A stretch of DNA of 64,000 bases from Poecilobothrus nobilitatus (GCA_947095535.1 OX352772.1:94631346-94695345), one strand, 5' to 3'; positions 40,015 to 53,159 are shown, numbered from the stretch's first letter. Program-made: numbers and translations. The notes: generated from the sequence alone by a model not told the origin.

Positions 40015-41273
40015 CACTGACTTAAGTAAAGCATTTGATCTTCTTCCTCATAGTGTAATTCTCTATAAATCAAGAAAATATGGTTTCCCGTATTTCCTAA
40101 TTAACTGGATTGACTCATACTTAAATAACCGTAGCTATAGTGTTCTTTTCAGAACAGCAAATTCATCATCTTTTGTTGCTAATTCTGAAGTACCACAGAG
40201 TAGTCATCTTGGACCATTGTTGTTTATTTTCTCAATAAATGATGTTACTAAGATTATTCAGAACAGTTCCATAAAAATTTACGCTGAAGATATGAAAATC
40301 TTTAAAGAAGTGTGCTCAATGAATGATGCAGACTCTTTCCCAAAAGATCTTAATAACTTTATAAACTCTTATTTTAAACATTGATAAATGTGCCTTCATT
40401 TCATTTACGCGCTCCTTAAACTTAATTACAAATAATTACACTTTTAATAACAATATAATAAAAAGGGTCACTGAATTTAATGATCTTGGGGTAATTTTTG
40501 ATTGTAAACTTACCTTTAATACACATATTAACAAGATCATTAGTAAAGCGAACTCAATGCTAGGTCTTGTAAAAAGATGGTCTAGAGAATTTAATGATAC
40601 ATGTATTATAAAATCTCTTTACACGATTTTAGTTCAACGTATTCTGGAGTATGCAAATCAGGTCTGGTCTCCACACTATCATCAACATATTGTTAGAATA
40701 GAAGCAATACAAAGACATTTTCTAAGGTTCGCCTTAAGTAATCTAAATTGGGCTAATTCGCTTATACTGCCTCCATATGTCAATCGTCTGAAATTACTTG
40801 ACATGAATACTTTAGAATGTAGACGAACAGTCATGGGTATTGTTTTTATTACTCAGGTATTTCATAACTATATAGATTCACACTACATTAACACCATATT
40901 AACTAACTCAATCAACACAGGAACACGTTTTAGGTCCGAAAACACATTTTCGATTAGATAGCATAGGACTAATTACGGCAAATACGAGCCGATTAATAGA
41001 ATGTTGATAAATGTGAATCAATACAAAACTATAATAAATATAAACATGAGTAAAGATGTGATCAAAAAATCACTATTCAAAATAATTCCATAATTGTTCT
41101 TCACTATTTTTGTTGTAAAAATTTTGTGAAATATTAAATATAAGTAAATAACCATTTTTTTTTTTTTTTTATAAAATAGATTTTGCTTTGTATAACCTTA
41201 ATATTAATTTTAGATTAAGTTATCTAAATGTAATATATAAATGCTTGAATTAAGTAATAAATAAATAAATAAG
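40009..41273 (+). pseudogene. LINE ORF2: RT C-terminal half and 3' end (right of Polinton B)
   Basis: Begins in motif A (TDLSKAFDLLPHSVILYK), then SYLNNRSYSVLF, a VPQSSHLGPLLFIF turn (usual VPQGS-LGPLLF), and IYAEDMKIF, in which the catalytic YADD reads YAED. After a stop at 40382 a frame from 40557 gives MLGLVKRWSREFNDT and RILEYANQVWSPHYHQHIVR. A (TAAA)n-like tail ends at about 41273. The element lost function through D-to-E at the active site as well as through frameshifts and the insertions. Confidence 0.8.
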
Positions 41274-41344
41274 TTTTTACTAAATGCTTTTAGGAGAATA
41301 CCCACTGAATCAATGTAATCGTTTTTATAATTATCAGGAGAAAT

Positions 41345-42185
41345 ATCAGAACTTCTAATATCAACATACAAAATATTTATTAATTTATTTTTATTGAATA
41401 TATTTATGGAGTTCTTCATTTTGAAATGGGGGTCATATATTTATTCTAACTTTCTCTAACTTTTTGAATGTAGTTTCTATATTTATTATCAATATGTCTT
41501 CTGGATGAAATTAAATCTTTATTGACGTCTTCTTTGGAAATTCCTACTCTTTCATTGTAATTGCAATACATTTGACAAAGTTCTATGTAATTTGTTGGTA
41601 ATCCATCTTGATTTATTTAGAACTTTAAATTAGTTTGTCTAATTCCATCATAATATATATAAGTATGATCGAAAAAGTGTGAAGGGAGAGCCTGACAGTC
41701 GCGCACATAAGTACATAGATACTGTCACCTTCCTCTACTGCTTTATATGTTAATTTTACTATTGGCGGTTCAAGTGTGACAATTTGATTTTTTTTTGCCG
41801 ATTCAAGTTTGTTTGATGATAAAGCGTTTCACCTTTAACGCAATTGGAATAATTGTGACTTGAAATATCATTAATATGAATGATGTTGTTTTATTTATTT
41901 CTAATATCATTATTGTCATTATTAGTTTTTTTTGCTTTCCTTACTCCTATAAGGAGCACAGAACATCTACTAAGTCATTTATTATTCATAATTGACTAAG
42001 CTTCAGTCTCTCGAATCATTATTTCACTAAACCGTTGTTTACTCGGTGGTAGCTATTGCATAAAACTGGGCGTTCCTTTAGTTCTACGCCATCTATTATC
42101 TTACACAAGAATTATATATTATTATTATTTTATTATATATTACAATATGATATTAATTATAATTTATAAGACATATATATTTATT
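41345..42185. repeat. R2 interspersed repeat, copy 2
   Basis: Direct repeat of 6690-7605 with small indels; it has the same tttatggagttc start region, actcctataaggagca palindrome and acaagaattatat tail. It ends near 42185 without the SINE head that follows copy 1. Confidence 0.8.
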
Positions 42186-42189
42186 TTTA

Positions 42190-44057
42190 ATTTAATTATA
42201 GTATACTATGTATGGGGGGGAAATGGGGTAGTATGCGAATATAATTTGTTCGGTAACCAGATACAACAATCTAGCCTCTACTACTCAACAGCAAATCTCA
42301 CCTTCACGTAGTCCCCCTGTAAAGCTGAGCAACCTAAATGAAAGATCTGGTATCAAACCCAGGTGGTGTAGTTAAAATCAGCAAACAAACGAGATTGGTG
42401 GTTTAAACTGCTAGATGTAAACCAGTAGTTTAAATTATAGTAGCGTTTGCCCTATAATAGGCGGTTACAAACATCGTTTATTCTCTAAAAGGGCGGCTGA
42501 ATCATAAAGATGGAAAACTACCGAAAACCCTTTAGAAGGAAACGGGAAACCACTGAAGTATACTCCCAAGAAAACTACATGGATACAGTAGAAAATCAAC
42601 AGCCCTCAGTCAGGTACGTGGAGTGTTAGAAGCCTACATGAAGCTAGAAAATTTGATAATGCTGTTCAAGAAATGAAAAGGCTGAACGTAGGCATTCTGA
42701 GAATAGATGAAACCTGGTGGCCGGACTCCGGTCAATTCCAAAGGGATGATGTCACCATGTATTATTCTGGCAATAACAACAATAACCATAGAGGTGGTGT
42801 AGGCATAATCGTGTCTAGTAACATAGCAAAATGTGTGAAAAACTTCGTTCCAATTTCAGATTAGATGATGATGCTAAAACTAAAGGGCAAGTCTCTAAAC
42901 AACAATATCATCGAAATTTACGCTCCTACACTTACACTTGGAAATCCCCGCAAGACAACACCAACAATATCATTCGGAATCAAATTGACTTCATTCTGAT
43001 CAATAAAAGATACAGTTCATCGTTTATAAAAGTCTCCACATATCCAGGAACAGATGTACCAAGCGATCATAATTTGCTCCTAGGTACAATGAGATGCAAA
43101 GTTTCTGTATATAAAAAACCACCAAGAATACACAAAGTTGATGTCGAAGAATTAAAAAATGAACGCATAAAAATGGAGACTGCTCTAGAAATAAATAATC
43201 AACTACAACAATTAAATGTAGGAGATACTAATATAAATACGCTGTGGAACCAAACTAAAATCATTTTAAACAATGTGCCTAGAGAAAAACTAGGAATAGC
43301 TCGACATAAACTAAAAAAAAAAATGGATAACCGCAGGAATATTTGAACTTATGAATGAGAGACGTAAATATCGCAATGATTCAAATAATTATAATTACAA
43401 ACAATTAGATGAAATAATTAGATCAAAGATCAGAAATTCTAAAAATTAGTGGATGAGAAAAGAATGTGAAGCTATCGAGCGACTCGATCAACTCCATGAC
43501 AATATCAACATACATAAAAAATATCCGGAAGTTTCAGTAAAAGAAGCACTTCCTATCTTACTAATAACCGAGGTCAAATTGTCATTGAAGAGGAAGAAAT
43601 TCGATCAATATGGGAAGAATATATTCAAAATCTTTTCTCAGATCCCACAAGATCGGAATACAATGAACCCAGTCTATTGGAAACAATGTCCGGTCCGCCT
43701 ATAACAACCGATGAAATTTGAATGACTATTAAAACATCAAAAAATAATAAAGCCCCACGTCCTGACAATCTTCTAGTTTAAATTTTGAAATTAATTGATG
43801 ATACCAACACTCACATTCTAGAACATATCTTCAATCATATTTACAATACTGGGGAATACCCAATCTACTGGTTAAAATCCACATTTATTGCTCTCTCTAA
43901 GAAACATATTGGCAAAAATGCAACGAACACCGTTTGATTAGTCTAATGAGCCACACTCTTAAAATATTTCTAAAAACATACACAATAGAATCTCCAGAAA
44001 AATTGAGTCAAACATAAGTGGTACCCAATTCGGATTTCGTCAAAATCTAGGAACGCG
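42190..44057 (+). pseudogene. RTE-type LINE, 5' region, endonuclease and start of RT
   Basis: The endonuclease begins near 42617 (VRSLHEARKFDNAVQE-like), then MKRLNVGILRIDETWWPDSG and MYYSGNNNNNHRGGVGIIVS, a wording typical of RTE-clade endonucleases. The frame 42831-43346 has RNQIDFILINKRYSSSF and DVPSDHNLLLGTMR, the C-terminal endonuclease motifs; part of the middle is deleted. From 43740 a broken RT start appears (KNNKAPRPDN, IYNTGEYPIYWLKSTFIALS). It is cut at about 44057 by the LTR element. A 3' piece of this family is at 56690-57000. Confidence 0.75.
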
Positions 44058-44400
44058 AGTTATATATTCAAAGCAAACAATGTTTTTGAACTTTGAATCA
44101 ATTAACCTTGATTAATATAAAAGTATCTAAAACTCATTCACCTTTTGATAAATAAAGTAATCAATAACAGGAAATGCAACTTAGCATTTCTTTAGTAAAT
44201 TTTAATTAATAATTTTTAATAAAAACAAATCCATAAGCATTTCGAAAATTAGTATTAAGTAATGTTATTGTTTTATGTTACGAAATGCTTATGTTAGCAA
44301 TAAGTATAATATGTAAATTTTAATATAAATAAGTTAAAGATATAAAATAAAAATTAGTCTTAAGACCACACTAAAATAAATCGTTTTAATTAAACGAAAA
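44058..44400 (+). repeat. Putative 5' LTR of errantivirus-like element
   Basis: Starts near agttatatattcaaagcaaa within RTE sequence and ends just before a primer-binding-site-like cggcgcagtcgcgg at 44402. It contains an AATAAA word at 44375. No second LTR was found downstream, so boundaries rest on the primer site and the RTE break. Confidence 0.45.
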
Positions 44401-44401
44401 A

Positions 44402-44420
44402 CGGCGCAGTCGCGGAAAGT
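44402..44420 (+). promoter_or_regulatory. Primer binding site, serine-tRNA type
   Basis: cggcgcagtcgcggaaag resembles the tggcgcagtcgg primer site used by 17.6/297/gypsy-like elements, with changes at its edges. Confidence 0.6.
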
Positions 44421-44575
44421 TTAATCTAAAGGTTAAATTTTGAACATTTTTGAAAAAAAAAAAAGTTTAACAAGTGAAAAAATTTTTAAATAAAACATTA
44501 CATAAATTAAATAAACATTAATTTGGTGAATAAAAACAAAAAAAATTATATATAAATAAATAAATAAAACTCTGC

Positions 44576-45760
44576 ATGAACAAAAATCAGAGACAAAAAA
44601 TATTCGATAAAAATCGGGAATTAAATACAATGGAAGGTGAACTAGAAATTCTCCGCCAAATGGTTCTTCGTCAAGAGGCTCAACTAGAAGAATTTATGAG
44701 CGACGACAACAACAACTACTTGAACAACAACAACAAGTCGCACAACAACAGCAAATCGCACTACAGCAACAAGCAGCACAATAACAGCAATATCAACATC
44801 AACCTAATATGTTTGAATTAACACCAGAACAAGTGTTAATCCATTTTCGGAAGTTAACATCATTTAATAGTAAAAATGAATAAACTCTGTCAGAATTCAT
44901 AAAGGCAGTTGATAAGGCAGCTGAACTTTGTAACACAAACATCAACCTTAAAAATTACGCCATGGATATAGTGTATAATAATAAAATACAAGGAGATGGA
45001 AAATGATGTATACAGAAAATAGGCTCTGATTTAACATGGGAAAAAGTACAGCAAGAATTAAAATTACATTTTCGCCCTAGAAAATATTATGTGGAGTTGA
45101 TCAACGAGTGCAGAAATATAAAAGTAAGTAATTTAAGATCATTTACGAAAGTCAAACTATGAACTAAACTAACTTTACGAATTCGATAATAACAAACCTT
45201 TCATATATAGTCCTGAAAACAATGATAAATTTTTAGTAGGAATTTTAACGGAAAAAATAGATAATTTAGTTAAAGGGCATATCCCTTCAAATAATACAAT
45301 AATAGAAATATATAATAGATTCTCTGAATTAAAATTGTTAGATGACGAAAGAACTGTTGACTACAGGCATAGGGAAAAAAAAACAAATAAAAAATTTGAT
45401 CAAAAATACTACAAAAATAACAATAAAAATAATAACAATTATTATAACAACAAGAATAGTTATCATAATTACAATAATAGAAATAATAATAATTTTAGTT
45501 ATAAGTATAATAATGATAACAATAATAGTAGTAACATTAATAATAATTCTGGTTCGCAACAATCCAATAACTATAATATTGCTACCCAATGTAAGAAACC
45601 CAATAGTAATAATAGCACACAGCAATCTAGATATTCGAGATACTCTAACAGTACAAGACAAACAAGATACTATAACAACAACGAGATAGCCGAACCCATG
45701 GAAGTTGAAAATATACGAAAAACGCAAGAACGCATGACGTAAATTTTACAAGGCAGCCTC
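44576..45760 (+). pseudogene. Errantivirus-like gag
   Basis: Frame 44576-44821 opens with a coiled-coil-like QKIFDKNRELNTMEGELEIL and an (AAC)n tract. In a neighbouring frame from about 44810 MFELTPEQVLIHFRKLTSFN and EFIKAVDKAAELCNTNINLK are gag-core motifs of this LTR group. A later open frame (45335-45742) is Asn-rich (KNNNKNNNNYYNNKNSYHNY) and ends PMEVENIRKTQER. Several stops separate the parts. Confidence 0.65.
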
Positions 45761-45820
45761 GGACAACAAATTACCGACAGTAATCCTAACAATTAATAAA
45801 TCAATCAAAAACTAAAATGC

Positions 45821-47340
45821 TTGATAGACACCGATTCTGATACAAGCATAATTAAACCTAATATTTTAAAAAACTTTAAAGAAGACAACATAAACAAGCC
45901 GTTCTTCTTTAAAACCCTTAACGGTTTCAATAATGTAACAAAAAATATTATCACACCAATACTTCTGGAACCCTTTCATGGAAAATTCACAACCTTTTCA
46001 GCAAGAAATATAACGCTATCGTAGGACAAAACTTTTTGGTTCTTTTTGAGGGAAAATTGATATGAAAAATAAATTTTTAGAAATAAATAATAACAAAATA
46101 TACTTCGAAAATTTTCTACTTTCTTTCGATATTAACGAAATAAACACTCTAGATTCTAGAAAGTAGTAAACTAGAGGACGTAAATTTAAATCATCTAAAT
46201 AATGAAGAAAAAAATAAAATATCAACATTGTTAAAACAACACGAAAATTTATTTTCTAAAGAAGGCGAAAATCTATCCTTTACTCATAAAATACAACATG
46301 AGATTATAGCCACTACATAGACTGTTCGAAAATTTATAGATATCCACAATTTCATGAAGAAGTTAAGCCCAATCCAAATAAAATTAAGATAATACAGGAG
46401 CTGAAGCTACCAAACAACCAAAAACAAATCAAATTATTTTTAAGTATTACAGGACACTACCGAAAATTTATAAAAAATTACACGCAAATAGCATATCCAA
46501 TGGTTAAATATTTGAAAAAAAATTCTAAAGTAAATCCGAACGACCCTAACTACATAGTGGCGTTCGAGAAATTAAAGAATATCATAACAAATTATCCTAT
46601 TTTAAAATACCCTGATTTCAATAAAAGTTTTAAATTAGTCACTGATGCCAGCAATTTTGCAATTGGTGCTGTACTTACACAAGATAATCATCCGATTTGT
46701 TATGGGTCGAGGACTTTGAATAATCATGAAAAAAACTATTCAACAATAGAAAAAGAATTATTGGCTATTGCTTGGGGAACTAAATATTTTAGACCATATT
46801 TATATGGAAAACCATTTGTTCTTCAAACAGACCATCACCCAATAAAATGGTTGGAAACGAAATATTCCGGAAAAGACATTAACCCGAGACTACAAAGGTG
46901 CTTAACACAGTTAGGTGAATACGACATTAAAATTGAATTTATCAAAGGAAAAGATAATAAAGTACCTGTTTTTCTTAGCAGAATAAATCAGGAAACCAAT
47001 GAAATAAATGTTTTCAATGATAATTATTCTAGTACATCTCCATTAGATAGCGAAATCTCAAGATTGACTTTTAAGAACATGTTTAACAACCTAAATGAAA
47101 TAAATATAGCTGAAGAATCTTTAGACGGAAATACGGCACATTCAGCTATAGAAAATTTTAATGATCATATACCAATCGTAGACACTGTCGTGAATATATT
47201 CAAAATCCAAATAATTTTAAAAAAATCAAAAGACAAAGAACTTGAAACCATATTCGGTAATAAGATAATTTTCATAGAAAAGAAAGATTTAAGTCATGAC
47301 AAACTTGATGATTTATTAAGAAACTATAATTTATAGAAAC
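45821..47340 (+). pseudogene. Errantivirus-like pol: protease, residual RT, RNase H
   Basis: The protease reads LIDTDSDTSIIKP (normally DTGS). The RT begins near 46330 with YRYPQFHEEV and goes straight into KPNPNKIKIIQELKLP, so the palm with the catalytic aspartates is missing. The frame 46500-47336 continues with SITGHYRKFI-type connection just upstream, FKLVTDASNFAIGAVLTQ (RNase H Asp), YSTIEKELLAIAW (Glu) and LQTDHHPIKWL (Asp). RNase H looks intact as a domain. Confidence 0.8.
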
Positions 47341-48094
47341 TAAAAGTAAAATAGGAATTTTTTCTGAGCTAAATGATCACGAATACAACAAATTGCAAAA
47401 TAAATTAATTTCACTATTTCCTCCTAACATAAAAAAAATTAAATTTGTAAAATGCTCATTTTATGCAAGAGATATACAAAATGAGGAAGAATTGAGGAAA
47501 GAAATAGCCTTGTTTCATAAATTAGAAACAGGACATTCAGGAATAATACCCACTTAGGAAGGAATTAAGTCCAAAATATATAATCCAAACCTGAAAATTA
47601 AGTAAAACACACGAAATTATTAATAACTGTGAACATTCAATTAATAAACTCTTTTGATAAGTTTTCTAAACATTAAAAAAGCTTTTCTTAGAAGACAGAA
47701 ACAATCAAACAATTATAAAAAACTTGATGCAGTTTTCTTCAATAAAAGGCAAAATAAATAAACTCGTTTTTGATAATGAATTCAACACGAGAAATATAAA
47801 AGTATTTTGCATAAACGACGGGATTACATTTCAGTTTACAAAACCCAATAGTCATACCGGAAACTTAGATATTGAAAGGTTCTATAACACGATATCTGAA
47901 AAAATTAGAGCACTTAATTTAGAAGAGAAATTAGAAATTAAGTTACAAATGTTAAAAGCTGTTAAAATATACAACAGTACTTTCCATTCTACAATTAAAA
48001 CAACGCCATTCCAAGCTCAAGATAAACATATCGACTATAAAATAATAAAACAAAGGATTAATGACAAAAAGATCAATACTATCGCAAACGAGGA
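47340..48094 (+). pseudogene. Errantivirus-like integrase, cut by R1
   Basis: A zinc-finger remnant (LFHKLETGHSGIIPT near 47510) is followed by deletion and frame breaks. The frame 47724-48094 carries KLVFDNEFNT (second catalytic Asp) and NLDIERFYNTISEKIRALNL (Glu). It is interrupted at about 48094 by repeat R1 and resumes at 49666. The segment with the first Asp is absent. Confidence 0.7.
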
Positions 48095-49665
48095 AGAATA
48101 CAGTTGCCTTTGTCAACTCTTAGATACCCGTACGAACCGTTAGTATGTTAACAGCCTGTCACTCTGCTCACAATATTATTTTTTTAATATTTTAGTATTT
48201 TAAAATAATTTGGGTGAATTTTATAATTTCTAGAACTATGGGTTGTACATATATTCAAACTATATGTTTATATGTACATTCTTCGAAAGCAGATTTTAAC
48301 CTTTCACATAACGATTATTAATCCAAAACTTCTTCAAATATTCTATAGTACCATTTAATACTAAGCGGTAAATGTATATTAAATTTACTTAGTACAAAAT
48401 AGTGAATATAATTTTAAATATTATATTATATTATATTTAAATATTCCATTGACAGAATAATTTCTTATAAGTACAATAAAATACATATATGTATGTAAAT
48501 ACGGCGCTATATAATATACATATATACTCTTATCATTCATTCACTAGTGACATATACGATATGTAAATAAACATGATATTATATAAGTATGTATGTATAT
48601 CAATATCATATAAATAAAAATTCTTCAAGCAACCGTTATGTTGTATATTTATTTACATTTTTATGTACTACGCATTATATCCTCAACAATTTCAAATTAT
48701 CGAATAAAACAAATGCAAAAAATTTGTTGAAGAAATTTGTTAGAAAATTTGAAAAAATCAAGTAACACTTTCGTCAATTATAAAGTAACCCTATATTATT
48801 AAAAAAAGTTGTTAACAGAAATAAGAGTATAATGTTGAAGCTTTAATTTTTGTGTATTACTTCAAAAAAATTCTAACAGGTGTTCAAGTTACAGGTGTTT
48901 AAAAATAGGAAATTTTCAGTTTTTGACTTCTTACAGCTCCTAAACGGGGGGTGATACAAAAAAAATTTCGGAAATGACTCATACTTATTTTCAAAGATCT
49001 AACTTCAAAATTTCAAGTTTCCAACTTAAACCATTTAGAAGATAGAAGGGTTAAAGGATTTTGCAAAATTTTAGTTTCGGATAACGGTAAATTAAGACAC
49101 CGTATGCCACAAATATATATTTATTGTTTATATACTTTTAAAGCTAATAAAAGTAGTAATCGTTTGGCGTTTTCAAAATGAAGATATACCTTATACAACT
49201 TGTGCTATAACAATTTAAATATAGAGCTTTTTTGATCCTTTGGGGAGCTGTAGCTCCGTAACGGGTGGGGCTACAAAAAAAAGTTATTAAAAATAGAATT
49301 AATATTTTTGTGAGATCTATCAGTAGTTAAAATTTCATAGCTCTATTGCAAAAAAAATGTGGGGATCTAAAAGTTGGGTGTTCGAGAGCTACCCTAAGGC
49401 TTGGTCCAAACTCAACCAAAAAAAATAGGGAACCTACAAATTACTCCCAAAATATTTTGTGTAAATTTCAAGATTCTAGCTTTCTTAGTTTTTGAGTTAG
49501 TGTGCTGACGGACGGACGGACGGACGGACATGGCTCAAAAGTCTTAGAATTTTTTTCTTATCCGATCCATACCTTTGAAGGTATATCAGCTCGCTTATTT
49601 CGAGGTGTTACAAACGGAGGAGTAATTTTATTATACCCGATCCTACCGTACGGGTATAAAAATAA
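48094..49665. repeat. R1 interspersed repeat, copy 1 (in integrase)
   Basis: About 1.57 kb, nearly identical to 54285-55835 and related to 61604-63000. It starts aatacagttgcctttgtcaa..atacccgtacgaaccg and ends ccgtacgggtataaaaat, giving inverted ATACCCGTACG/CGTACGGGTAT near the ends. It has a gacggacggacggacgg tract at 49507-49530 followed by catggctcaaaagtc and atccatacctttgaagg. No coding capacity seen. Insertion into an integrase gene gives clean 5' and 3' limits. Confidence 0.85.
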
Positions 49666-49950
49666 TGTAAATAGGGAAGACTATTTCGAAAATAGAGAAG
49701 AAGGTTTTATAAAAAATTATAAGTCACTTCGACATAAAGAACAACCAAAATTCAGAAAATATAAATTGCACAATATTCGCCCAAGTAACATAAAAAGACC
49801 TTTCAAATATAAGAATGATGACAATATTATAGATAAAAATTCGAAATCAATAGAAGAAAATCAAAGACAAGAAAAACGTGTTGTCATTAGAACACATCCT
49901 CAACCTTCAACTTCACATACTGACAAAGACCCACAAACGGCTTTTTACTA
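49666..49950 (+). pseudogene. Errantivirus-like integrase C-terminus (after R1)
   Basis: Open frame with VNREDYFENREEGFIKNYKS and FRKYKLHNIRPSNIKRPFKY, the GPY/F-like basic end of integrases in this group, then a tail with HPQPSTSH. It joins the piece that ends at 48094 on the other side of R1. Confidence 0.65.
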
Positions 49951-49954
49951 GACA

Positions 49955-50985
49955 TGGAAGAAAAATACGCCCTCCAAAAAGATATGCGTATTAGAATTAT
50001 ATATAGGTACACTGCACCCTTTTTTTCTCTCTGTTTTAACTATTTAACAATAAAATATTCTTAACCTTAATTTTCAAGGTACTACTTTTTCCAATATGGA
50101 TTATACTTTTGTTACTAGCTCTAACCCCAACTACGACAGCGATGTTAACTGTGGAACGTTTAGATTTAGAATATGGATACGTGGAAATCAAAATAGACCA
50201 GGCAGAAATAGTGTTCTTTTAGGTCTAGCAAAATTAGTTAATTAATCAATTGTTTTTGCTATAAAGATTCCTTCTGAATCAATAATAAGAAAGTTGATAG
50301 GAAAATGATTGTAGCAATAACAAACAAAAACAATAAGAAAATCAATGAACAAATTGAGTTCATTATTAAATACAAAAATAAAACGTTTAGTTACATAGAA
50401 AGATTAAGTTTAAAAGAATTAAAAATAAGCGAAAATTGTGTCATACAAAAACAATGTAAATTGCTAAAAGATTCAAACTAAGAAATAACTGAGTTGAATA
50501 ACGAAATAATAATTTTAAACAATTTTCAAAATAAATTTCTTCTAAGTACTTGTGATGAAAGAAAAATTGCATTAAACGGAAATTTTTTTATTAATTTTAA
50601 TATTTGCACAGTAACAATTGGCAATAAAAATTTTACTAAAATAATGTTTTCCAATTCATAGAAAGATTTGTTGTCGAATTTTGAAAATATATCTTATGAA
50701 TCAGAAAATATAACTTTTGACGATATCGTATTGCAACAAGTACAAAATATAAAAGAAGTGGAGGAATTAAAATTCCATAAAGTTATTAATTACGGAATTT
50801 CTTCATCTGTTTGCTCAATATTTTTTGTAGTTTTAATTTTAATTATGTATTTTTACTGTAAATATAAATTAGGGTTATCTAGTATTTTTAATGTTCATAG
50901 AAAACAAATAACATCTGTTAATAAAGAAAATAAAATAAAACCAGAATTCATAGAAATGGCTCAAATATATAATTTCAAAATTTGA
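49955..50985 (+). pseudogene. Env-like gene remnant of errantivirus-like element
   Basis: Position after pol and several features fit an insect errantivirus envelope gene. Fragments with LDLEYGYVEIKIDQAE lie near 50160, a long broken middle follows, and the last open frame (50668-50985) contains a hydrophobic membrane span, VCSIFFVVLILIMYFYCKYK, near its end with a short cytoplasmic tail. Many stops precede it. Not functional. Confidence 0.55.
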
Positions 50986-50998
50986 AAAAAAAAAAAAA

Positions 50999-51723
50999 AA
51001 AATTTTTTAACCATAAATATAGGAAAAACCAAATTCATGATTATTGGAAATCTTCCACAAAAATTAAATATTCAAATTGCTGATAAAAAGCTGGAGCAAG
51101 TTGAAGAATATAAATATCTAGGTTTTTGGATAGATTCTAAACTCAAGTGGAACGTGGATACATCGTATTTAGCTAGAAAACTTTCGTCAATTGCTGGGGT
51201 ATTTAAAAAAATATCATATGTGTTACCCAATTCTGTGAAAAAGCAAATCTATTTTACTCTTTTTCATAGTCACTTAACATATGGCATAAATTTGTGGGGA
51301 ACAGCAACAAAACAAAACATACAAGATATACAAGTAATACAAAACAAAGCCATAAAAAATCTCTATCAGTACAAACGGTTGGAAAAAACACAGTATATTC
51401 ATAGCGCAAATAATCTACTATTAATTAAAGATCTGATACAAGTAAAACTTATTCTACACATACATAATATATACCATGATAATGTTCACACTGCAACAAC
51501 AATAACTAAACGCAGAGATCATCATAACATTAATGTTCGAAATCAGCAGTCACTGCGCGTTGTTCGTAAAAGGACAACACAATTTGGTCTTTCAACTACA
51601 ATGCATCTCGTTGCTAATCTTTATAACAAATTGAACAATAATTTAAAAACATTAACAAATTTAAAACTTAAAAAAGAATCAACAAGACGAATTATTGATG
51701 AATATAGTACATCTAGAATTTAA
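50999..51723 (+). pseudogene. Non-LTR reverse transcriptase C-terminal region
   Basis: 228 open codons. EYKYLGFWIDSKLKW begins the post-palm region, followed by KKISYVLPNSVKKQIYFTLF, LTYGINLWGTATKQNIQDIQ and QNKAIKNLY, the usual LINE thumb/connection order. The palm with catalytic residues is absent, since the sequence starts after a poly(A)-like run at 50986-51001. It is not the family that hosts the Polintons; it may be that of 2690-3170. Confidence 0.7.
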
Positions 51724-52578
51724 TATATGTAGAATCAGTGTTAAACATTTTATGTTTTTTTTAATTTTAATTTATTAATTACATACATAAAATTAATTTA
51801 TATTACAATTTACAAGATAAAAACGAATGCTGCAACTTATATACCATTTTGTTTGTTAATTATATTTGAAATATCTGGTCACTTTATTAATGCCAAAATT
51901 TCTTTTTTATATTAATTTGAATTTATTGTTTTTTAACAGCTTTTTATTAACTTGGTTGGGTAAAGGATGGCATCTTAGAAGCCATTTTAAACACACTTCC
52001 CGTTCAGCTAGAGACTTAAAATTTTCTTCACTAGATCAGATCCCGATGACAATACATGATTTTAAAATAATAATATCGAAAAACATTAGAGAAATTAGCT
52101 TAATTTCAAAATTAAATTTTCATACAAAGATATAAACAGAATTTTTAACAGAATTATTACAGAACCAAAATAAAACATTTTATCTAAATTTACTAAACTC
52201 ACCAATACCAATATGAATACGTATACGTAATACATAAATGTTTTTTTTTCTATAAAAGGCTATTGTTTTTTATGTAGTCCATTGCAGTATGCGTACATAT
52301 ACATAGGTACATACTTCAAAATATGTAGTAATATGTGCTTCGAAAATATTTTTGGTTTGAAAGCGATGAATTTGAAAGATATGAATGTGTAAACAAATTA
52401 ATGTGCCGCACTTGAGAACACAGTGTAAAATTTAATATGCATTTACTTAAAATTTAGTAAGCAAGTGTTAAATTTAAGTTTTTTTTTCATCAAATCAATT
52501 GATTTTTAGTATACATTTTTATTTATAAAAGTAATGTGTTTATTTGTAATATTTATATAGATATGTGTTTTTCCTTTC
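51724..52578. other. LINE trailer and unassigned DNA
   Basis: AT-rich. An 89-codon frame at 51866-52135 (HLRSHFKHTSRSARDLKFSS, then IPMTIHDFKIIISKNIREIS) is not recognised; its hydrophobic first half is probably non-coding. No other structure stands out. Confidence 0.4.
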
Positions 52579-52773
52579 TTAATTATAATTAAAATAGGGC
52601 TTTTCTTTCGAAACTCTTAACATATTAAAATCGCATATTATGGCCCTAACATTGATATCTAAATTGGGAGCTGCCTTTAAATTAAGATCTATTAGGGAAT
52701 GATGATCTGCACTACTAATGCCTTTGTCTGAAGTATAAAAACCAAGAATATATTTCCAATTATGTAAAAACAT
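52579..52773 (-). pseudogene. Possible LINE endonuclease C-terminal scrap
   Basis: 64 codons on the minus strand with SDKGISSADHHSLIDLNLKA, resembling the SDH-type final motif of APE endonucleases. Too short to assign to a family. Confidence 0.3.
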
Positions 52774-53159
52774 TAAACAACAAAAATAATATATTAAAAA
52801 TAAGAAATCCAGTCTTTTTTAAAAAGAGTAAATAACATCAATAATTTTCTTTTCAATAACAATAATTATGAATTAATCATAAAATATATGTTATATACAT
52901 ACATACATATATATCTACATCGTCTAGAAAAAGCAAAATAATTTATTTTTAATTCAAAAACATTAGCATTTAGAAGTAAGCAATTTAATATATTCTCAAT
53001 TACATAATTTTAAAGCCAAATTTTTTTACTACATATGTAGGTACAAACATGTACAAAAATGGAATGCATATTTTTATGTGTGCTGTACTATTGAAAATCT
53101 GCTAACACAGTTACACCAAATTCCCAAATTCCCAACTATTATTATTTAGTTGATTCATC
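52774..53159. other. AT-rich DNA, no gene seen
   Basis: Repeated tatatgtatata-type words and A/T runs only. Confidence 0.5.

Noticed and set aside
45338..45727. Ile/Val-rich 129-codon minus frame and 115-codon shifted frame over gag
   Set aside because: Shadows of the Asn-rich gag tract.
49502..49665. First 55 codons of the 149-codon frame starting at 49502
   Set aside because: That part is the end of repeat R1; just the portion after 49666 is coding and belongs to the integrase.
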